Assembly (NCBI RefSeq): GCF_910591885.1
Contig: NW_025963604.1
Span: forward strand, 124,001-188,000
DNA length: 64,000 nt
Reading direction: 5' to 3'
Source of the DNA: Bombus terrestris
Lineage: Eukaryota; Arthropoda; Insecta; Hymenoptera; Apidae
The notes under the pieces: model-generated
The model's database searches: none
The model's input: the letters and a program-made list of their open reading frames with translations, nothing else
Told to the model about the DNA's origin: nothing
In this document: positions 58,241 through 64,000 of the stretch, piece by piece
How positions within the stretch are numbered: position 1 is the stretch's first letter
How the letters are laid out: each line of letters opens with the position of its first letter
Translations under genes and position numbers: made by a program

Positions 58241-60480
58241 AACGTGGGACAACGTGGGACACCGTTGGACATCGTTGGACAACGTGGGACAACGTGGGAC
58301 AACGTGGGACAACGTGGGACAACGTGGGACACCGTTGGACACCGTGGGACACCGTTGGACACCGTTGGACAACGTGGGACAACGTGGGACAACGTGGGAC
58401 AACGTGGGAAACCATGGAACAACGTGGGACAACGTGGGACAACGTGGGACAACGTGGGACAACGTGGGACAACGTGGGACAACGTGGGACAACGTGGGAC
58501 AACGTGGGACAACGTGGGACAACGTGGGACATCGTGGGACAACGTGGGACAACGTGGGACAACGTGGGACAACGTGGGACATCGTTGGACACCGTTGGAC
58601 ACCGTGGGACAACGTGGGACAACGTGGGACAACGTGGGACAACGTGGGACAACGTGGGACAACGTGGGACAACGTGGGACAACGTGGGACAACGTGGGAC
58701 AACGTGGGACAACGTGGGACAACGTGGGACAACGTGGGACAACGTGGGACATCGTGGGACAACGTGGGACAACGTGGGACAACGTGGGACAACGTGGGAC
58801 AACGTGGGACAACGTGGGACAACGTGGGACAACGTGGGACATCGTGGGACAACGTGGGACAACGTGGGACAACGTGGGACAACGTGGGACAACGTGGGAC
58901 ACCGTTGGACATCGTTGGACACCGTGGGACAACGTGGGACAACGTGGGACAACGTGGGACACCGTTGGACACCGTTGGACACCGTTGGACACCGTTGGAC
59001 ATCGTTGGACACCGTGGGACAACGTGGGACAACGTGGGACAACGTGGGAAACCATGGAACAACGTGGGACAACGTGGGACACCGTTGGACATCGTTGGAC
59101 AACGTGGGACAACGTGGGACAACGTGGGACAACGTGGGACAACGTGGGACAACGTGGGACACCGTTGGACACCGTGGGACACCGTTGGACACCGTTGGAC
59201 AACGTGGGACAACGTGGGACAACGTGGGACAACGTGGGAAACCATGGAACAACGTGGGACAACGTGGGACAACGTGGGACAACGTGGGACAACGTGGGAC
59301 AACGTGGGACAACGTGGGACAACGTGGGACAACGTGGGACAACGTGGGACAACGTGGGACATCGTGGGACAACGTGGGACAACGTGGGACAACGTGGGAC
59401 AACGTGGGACATCGTTGGACACCGTTGGACACCGTGGGACAACGTGGGACAACGTGGGACAACGTGGGACAACGTGGGACAACGTGGGACAACGTGGGAC
59501 AACGTGGGACAACGTGGGACAACGTGGGACAACGTGGGACAACGTGGGACAACGTGGGACAACGTGGGACAACGTGGGACATCGTGGGACAACGTGGGAC
59601 AACGTTGGACACCGTGGGACACCGTTGGACACCGTTGGACATCGTTGGACACCGTGGGACAACGTGGGACAACGTGGGACAACGTGGGACAACGTGGGAC
59701 AACGTGGGACAACGTGGGACAACGTGGGACAACGTGGGACAACGTGGGACATCGTTTGACAACGTGGGACAACGTGGGACAACGTGGGACAACGTGGGAC
59801 ACCGTTGGACAACGTGGGACACCGTTGGACAACGTTGGACACCGTGGGACAACGTGGGACAACGTGGGACAACGTGGGACAACGTGGGACAACGTGGGAC
59901 AACGTGGGACAACGTGGGACAACGTGGGACAACGTGGGACAACGTGGGACAACGTGGGACAACGTGGGACATCGTTTGACAACGTGGGACAACGTGGGAC
60001 AACGTGGGACAACGTGGGACAACGTGGGACAACGTGGGACAACGTGGGACAACGTGGGACAACGTGGGACAACGTGGGACAACGTGGGACAACGTGGGAC
60101 AACGTGGGACACCGTTGGACATCGTTGGACACCGTGGGACAACGTGGGACAACGTGGGACAACGTGGGACACCGTTGGACACCGTTGGACACCGGTGGAC
60201 ACCGTTGGACATCGTTGGACACCGTGGGACAACGTGGGACAACGTGGGACAACGTGGGAAACCATGGAACAACGTGGGACAACGTGGGACACCGTTGGAC
60301 ATCGTTGGACAACGTGGGACAACGTGGGACAACGTGGGACAACGTGGGACAACGTGGGACAACGTGGGACAACGTGGGACAACGTGGGACAACGTGGGAC
60401 ACCGTTGGACACCGTGGGACACCGTTGGACACCGTTGGACATCGTTGGACACCGTGGGACAACGTGGGACAACGTGGGAC
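56481..60480. repeat. 4.0-kb higher-order repeat, copy 2
   Basis: Landmarks are aacgcgggac 56481, cacgtgggac 56551, aacttgggac 56961, N 57121, N 58411, N 59051 and 59241, F 59601 and atcgtttgac 59751 and 59971. The next copy starts 4,000 bp on. aacgtgggtc at 57141 is private; its reverse complement gives the only TGA on the minus strand that I noticed. Confidence 0.85.
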
Positions 60481-61210
60481 AACGCGGGACAACGTGGGAC
60501 AACGTGGGACACCGTTGGACACCGTGGGACAACGTGGGACAACGTGGGACCACGTGGGACAACGTGGGACAACGTGGGACAACGTGGGACAACGTGGGAC
60601 AACGTGGGACAACGTGGGACAACGTGGGACAACGTGGGACAACGTGGGACAACGTGGGACAACGTGGGACAACGTGGGACAACGTGGGACAACGTGGGAC
60701 AACGTGGGACAACGTGGGACAACGTGGGACAACGTGGGACAACGTGGGACATCGTGGGACAACGTGGGACAACGTGGGACAACGTGGGACAACGTGGGAC
60801 AACGTGGGACACCGTTGGACATCGTTGGACACCGTGGGACAACGTGGGACACCGTTGGACAACGTGGGACACCGTTGGACATCGTTGGACACCGTGGGAC
60901 AACGTGGGACACCGTTGGACATCGTTGGACACCGTGGGACAACGTGGGACAACGTGGGACAACGTGGGACACCGTTGGACACCGTTGGACACCGTTGGAC
61001 ACCGTTGGACAACGTGGGACAACGTGGGACACCGTTGGACACCGTTGGACACCGTTGGACACCGTTGGACATCGTTGGACACCGTGGGACAACGTGGGAC
61101 AACGTGGGACAACGTGGGAAACCATGGAACAACGTGGGACAACGTGGGACACCGTTGGACATCGTTGGACAACGTGGGACAACGTGGGACAACGTGGGAC
61201 AACGTGGGAC
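60481..61210. repeat. 4.0-kb higher-order repeat, copy 3 (partial)
   Basis: aacgcgggac 60481, cacgtgggac 60551, the B-A-B-C-D string at 60851 and N 61121 follow copy 2 at +4,000. aacttgggac is replaced by A at 60961. The order departs from copy 2 at about 61210. Confidence 0.83.
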
Positions 61211-61230
61211 AACGTGGGACAACGTGGGAC

Positions 61231-61690
61231 ACCGTTCGACGTCGTTGGACAACGTGGGACAACGTGGGACAACGTGGGACAACGTGGGACAACGTGGGAC
61301 AACGTGGGACAACGTGGGACACCGTTGGACACCGTGGGACACCGTTGGACACCGTTGGACACCGTTGGACATCGTTGGACACCGTGGGACAACGTGGGAC
61401 AACGTGGGACAACGTGGGACAACGTGGGAAACCATGGAACAACGTGGGACAACGTGGGACACCGTTGGACATCGTTGGACATCGTTGGACACCGTGGGAC
61501 AACGTGGGACAACGTGGGAAAACGTGGGACAACGTGGGACACCGTTGGACACCGTGGGACAACGTGGGACAACGTGGGACAACGTGGGACAACGTGGGAC
61601 AACGTGGGACAACGTGGGACAACGTGGGACAACGTGGGACAACGTGGGACAACGTGGGACACCGTTGGACATCGTTGGACAACATGGGAC
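61231..61690. repeat. 1.33-kb-offset repeat, copy 1
   Basis: accgttcgac 61231, B 61321, N 61431 and H 61511 recur at 62561, 62651, 62761 and 62841 (+1,330). aacatgggac 61681 recurs at 62991 (+1,310, two A units fewer). The unit after accgttcgac is gtcgttggac here and atcgttggac in the partner. A short 90-bp repeat puts a second aacatgggac at 61771. Confidence 0.85.
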
Positions 61691-61960
61691 AACGTGGGAC
61701 ATCGTGGGACAACGTGGGACAACGTGGGACAACGTGGGACAACGTGGGACACCGTTGGACATCGTTGGACAACATGGGACAACGTGGGACATCGTGGGAC
61801 AAGGTGGGACAACGTGGGACAACGTGGGACACCGTTGGACACCGTGGGACACCGTTGGACACCGTTGGACATCGTTGGACACCGTGGGACAACGTGGGAC
61901 AACGTGGGACAACGTGGGACAACGTGGGACAACGTGGGACATCGTGGGACAACGTGGGAC

Positions 61961-62270
61961 AACTTGGGACAACGTGGGACAACGTGGGACAACGTGGGAC
62001 ATCGTGGGACAACGTGGGACATCGTGGGACAACGTGGGACAACGTGGGACACCGTTGGACAACGTGGGACACCGTTGGACATCGTTGGACACCGTGGGAC
62101 AACGCGGGACAACGTGGGACAACGTGGGACACCGTTGGACACCGTTGGACATCGTTGGACATCGTTGGACATCGTGGGACACCGTTGGACATCGTTGGAC
62201 ATCGTTGGACACCGTGGGACAACGTGGGACAACGTGGGACAACGTGGGACAACGTGGGACAACGTGGGAC
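61961..62270. repeat. Fourth copy of the aacttgggac-aacgcgggac block
   Basis: aacttgggac and aacgcgggac sit exactly 140 bp apart at 12041/12181, 18531/18671, 25021/25161 and here at 61961/62101. The string after it, A-A-B-B-C-C-E-B-C-C-D, is the same as after 12181. The offset from the first copy is 49,920 bp. This is a piece of the 6,490-bp repeat placed far from its tandem block. Confidence 0.85.
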
Positions 62271-62560
62271 AACGTGGGACAACGTGGGACAACGTGGGAC
62301 AACGTGGGACAACGTGGGACAACGTGGGACACCGTTGGACATCGTTGGACAACGTGGGACAACGTGGGACAACGTGGGACAACGTGGGACAACGTGGGAC
62401 AACGTGGGACACCGTTGGACACCGTGGGACACCGTTGGACACCGTTGGACATCGTTGGACACCGTGGGACAACGTGGGACAACGTGGGACAACGTGGGAC
62501 AACGTGGGACAACGTGGGACAACGTGGGACAACGTGGGACAACGTGGGACAACGTGGGAC

Positions 62561-63000
62561 ACCGTTCGACATCGTTGGACAACGTGGGACAACGTGGGAC
62601 AACGTGGGACAACGTGGGACAACGTGGGACAACGTGGGACAACGTGGGACACCGTTGGACACCGTGGGACACCGTTGGACACCGTTGGACACCGTTGGAC
62701 ATCGTTGGACACCGTGGGACAACGTGGGACAACGTGGGACAACGTGGGACAACGTGGGAAACCATGGAACAACGTGGGACAACGTGGGACACCGTTGGAC
62801 ATCGTTGGACATCGTTGGACACCGTGGGACAACGTGGGACAACGTGGGAAAACGTGGGACAACGTGGGACACCGTTGGACACCGTGGGACAACGTGGGAC
62901 AACGTGGGACAACGTGGGACAACGTGGGACAACGTGGGACAACGTGGGACAACGTGGGACAACGTGGGACACCGTTGGACATCGTTGGACAACATGGGAC
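62561..63000. repeat. 1.33-kb-offset repeat, copy 2
   Basis: This is the second copy of 61231-61690, ending at aacatgggac 62991. A third accgttcgac lies at 53151, in the 4.0-kb repeat. Confidence 0.85.
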
Positions 63001-63020
63001 AACGTGGGACATCGTGGGAC

Positions 63021-63360
63021 AACGTAGGAAAACGTGGGACAACGTGGGACACCGTTGGACATCGCTGGACACCGTTGGACATCGTTGGACACCGTGGGAC
63101 AACGTGGGACAACGTGGGACAACGTGGGACAACGTGGGACAACGTGGGACAACGTGGGACAACGTGGGAAAACGTGGGACAACGTGGGACACCGTTGGAC
63201 ATCGCTGGACACCGTTGGACATCGTTGGACACCGTGGGACAACGTGGGGCAACGTGGGACAACGTGGGACAACGTGGGACAACGTGGGACAACGTGGGAC
63301 AACGTGGGACAACGTGGGACAACGTGGGACAACGTGGGACAACGTGGGACAACGTGGGAC
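63021..63360. repeat. Distant third copy of the aacgtaggaa block
   Basis: aacgtaggaa 63021, L 63061 and 63201 and aacgtggggc 63241 follow the order of 49031, 49071, 49221 and 49261. The spacing is one unit shorter. The aatgtgggac of the 47 and 49 kb copies is absent. The following kilobase returns to ordinary A runs with E, C-B-D, one N at 63551 and cacgtgggac at 63941. Confidence 0.8.
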
Positions 63361-64000
63361 ATCGTGGGACAACGTGGGACAACGTGGGACAACGTGGGAC
63401 AACGTGGGACATCGTTGGACACCGTTGGACGCCGTGGGACAACGTGGGACAACGTGGGACAACGTGGGACAACGTGGGACAACGTGGGACAACGTGGGAC
63501 AACGTGGGACAACGTGGGACAACGTGGGACAACGTGGGACAACGTGGGAAACCATGGAACAACGTGGGACAACGTGGGACACCGTTGGACATCGTTGGAC
63601 ATCGTTGGACACCGTGGGACAACGTGGGACAACGAGGGAAAACGTGGGACAACGTGGGACACCGTTGGACATCGCTGGACACCGTTGGACATCGTTGGAC
63701 ACCGTGGGACAACGTGGGACAACGTGGGACAACGTGGGACAACGTGGGACAACGTGGGACAACGTGGGACAACGTGGGACAACGTGGGACAACGTGGGAC
63801 AACGTGGGACAACGTGGGACAACGTGGGACAACGTGGGACATCGTGGGACAACGTGGGACAACGTGGGACAACGTGGGACAACGTGGGACATCGTTGGAC
63901 ACCGTTGGACACCGTGGGACAACGTGGGACAACGTGGGACCACGTGGGACAACGTGGGACAACGTGGGACAACGTGGGACAACGTGGGACATCGTGGGAC

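Larger units (their letters stand above)
91..63560. repeat. Recurrent H-N pair with CCATGG
   Basis: accatggaac follows aacgtgggaa dozens of times, for example at 91, 1071, 3791, 4401, 8101, 8721, 9241, 15481, 24191, 35781, 44071, 53041 and 63551. It usually sits in one word: B-B-B-B-C-D-A-A-A, the pair, A-A-B-C. It is the commonest unit lacking CpG, and it carries the only CCATGG hexamers in the array. accgtggaac at 11391 is the single CpG-bearing form I saw. The coordinates run from the first to the last example. Confidence 0.85.
2781..63950. other. At least 17 cacgtgggac units making CCACGTGG palindromes
   Basis: The unit starts with c instead of a, so with the preceding c it makes an 8-bp palindrome around CACGTG. 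I count 2781, 7091, 11761, 18251, 24741, 28361, 31261, 33581, 39961, 44421, 45811, 46351, 48751, 52481, 56551, 60551 and 63941. All sit one to three A units after a D. CACGTG is the E-box/G-box bound by bHLH-zip and bZIP factors in animals, fungi and plants. Binding here is only a possibility. The coordinates span all examples. Confidence 0.6.
1..64000. repeat. 10-bp tandem satellite array filling the window
   Basis: Every 10 bases from the first to the last position form one unit of the family aacgtgggac (unit A). Common variants differ mainly at unit positions 2 (a, c or t) and 6 (g or t): B accgttggac, C atcgttggac, D accgtgggac, E atcgtgggac, F aacgttggac. H is aacgtgggaa, N is accatggaac and L is atcgctggac. 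The CGT at positions 3-5 and the G-A-C end are nearly invariant. Unit A has 60% GC, with four G and two C on this strand, so GC skew has one sign throughout. I found no indel inside a unit; length changes are whole units. No unique sequence, promoter, transposon, tRNA or rRNA interrupts it, and both ends of the window lie inside the array. I do not recognise the satellite as a named family. Its class is certain; its host and chromosomal place are unknown. Confidence 0.99.

Noticed and set aside
2781..63950. Annotating CACGTG units as promoters
   Set aside because: No core promoter, transcript start or gene accompanies them. They are one-base variants of the unit inherited with their blocks.
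15897..63992. 48-kb minus-strand open frame and other very long frames on both strands
   Set aside because: They follow from a stop-free 10-bp unit read in every frame. All frames give the same decapeptide, variation ignores codon position, and frame ends coincide only with rare unit mutations.
1..64000. CRISPR array
   Set aside because: There are no unique spacers between repeats and no repeat of 23-47 bp with distinct spacers. The unit is 10 bp and head to tail.
1..64000. Telomere repeat
   Set aside because: The unit has a G-rich strand but matches no telomere motif I know (TTAGGG, TTTAGGG, TTAGG, TG1-3), and the ordered higher-order copies are not telomere-like.
1..64000. Repeat-protein gene such as a silk, adhesin or TAL-type array
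   Set aside because: The repeat length is not a multiple of 3, so in any frame three units must cycle before the peptide repeats. No flanking non-repeat coding sequence, signal peptide or terminal domain is present.
1..64000. Inverted copies of the unit
   Set aside because: I looked for units in reverse orientation (gtcccacgtt on this strand) and saw none. All units point the same way.
1..64000. Naming a species or a known satellite family
   Set aside because: Nothing but the repeat is present, and I do not recognise the unit with enough certainty to assign it.

Overview
The whole 64,000-base window is one uninterrupted tandem array of a 10-bp unit. I find no gene, RNA gene, mobile element, CRISPR array or single-copy sequence in it. 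The window divides into 6,400 consecutive units, and I saw no unit that breaks the 10-bp register. The commonest unit, here called A, is aacgtgggac (38 of the first 60 units, by hand count). The other common units are single or double substitutions of it: B = accgttggac; C = atcgttggac; D = accgtgggac; E = atcgtgggac; F = aacgttggac; H = aacgtgggaa; L = atcgctggac; N = accatggaac, which nearly always follows H. Rare units such as accgttttac, atcgtttgac, aacgtaggac, cacgtgggac, aacgcgggac and aacttgggac serve as landmarks.

Organism: a homogenised array this long, with nested higher-order repeats, is typical of eukaryotic satellite DNA (centromeric, subtelomeric or sex-chromosome heterochromatin). 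That is an inference from repeat type. The sequence does not show which lineage it comes from, and neither chromosome arm nor flanking DNA is visible.

Layout, using the rare units as landmarks. 1-8,150: a 4,310-bp higher-order repeat, one full and one partial copy. 7,171-11,490: a 2.15-kb repeat, two copies. 11,471-28,210: a 6,490-bp repeat, two full copies and one partial. 27,081-33,320: copies offset by 2.9 and 5.8 kb. 33,701-37,770: five scattered copies of a cassette holding a TAG-bearing unit. 37,051-44,180: copies offset by 4,190, 2,620 and 2,940 bp. 45,081-49,390: a segment shared with the 52-61 kb region and a 1,830-bp duplication. 50,411-61,210: a 4.0-kb repeat that also shares blocks with the first 6.4 kb. 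61,231-64,000: a 1.33-kb duplication and small copies of blocks from 12 kb and 49 kb. Segments have clearly been duplicated, moved and changed in length in steps of whole 10-bp units.

Very long open frames exist on both strands (the longest is 48 kb on the minus strand). They are an arithmetic by-product. The unit has no stop codon on either strand, and because 10 is not a multiple of 3, each strand reads as one decapeptide in all three frames. I do not annotate them as genes. What deserves attention is physical and evolutionary: exact 10-bp register, one CpG per unit with little CpG decay, GGG triplets spaced exactly for G-quadruplexes, AA and GGG in nucleosome-like opposite phase, an ACGTG core in most units, and a strict word order of variant units.
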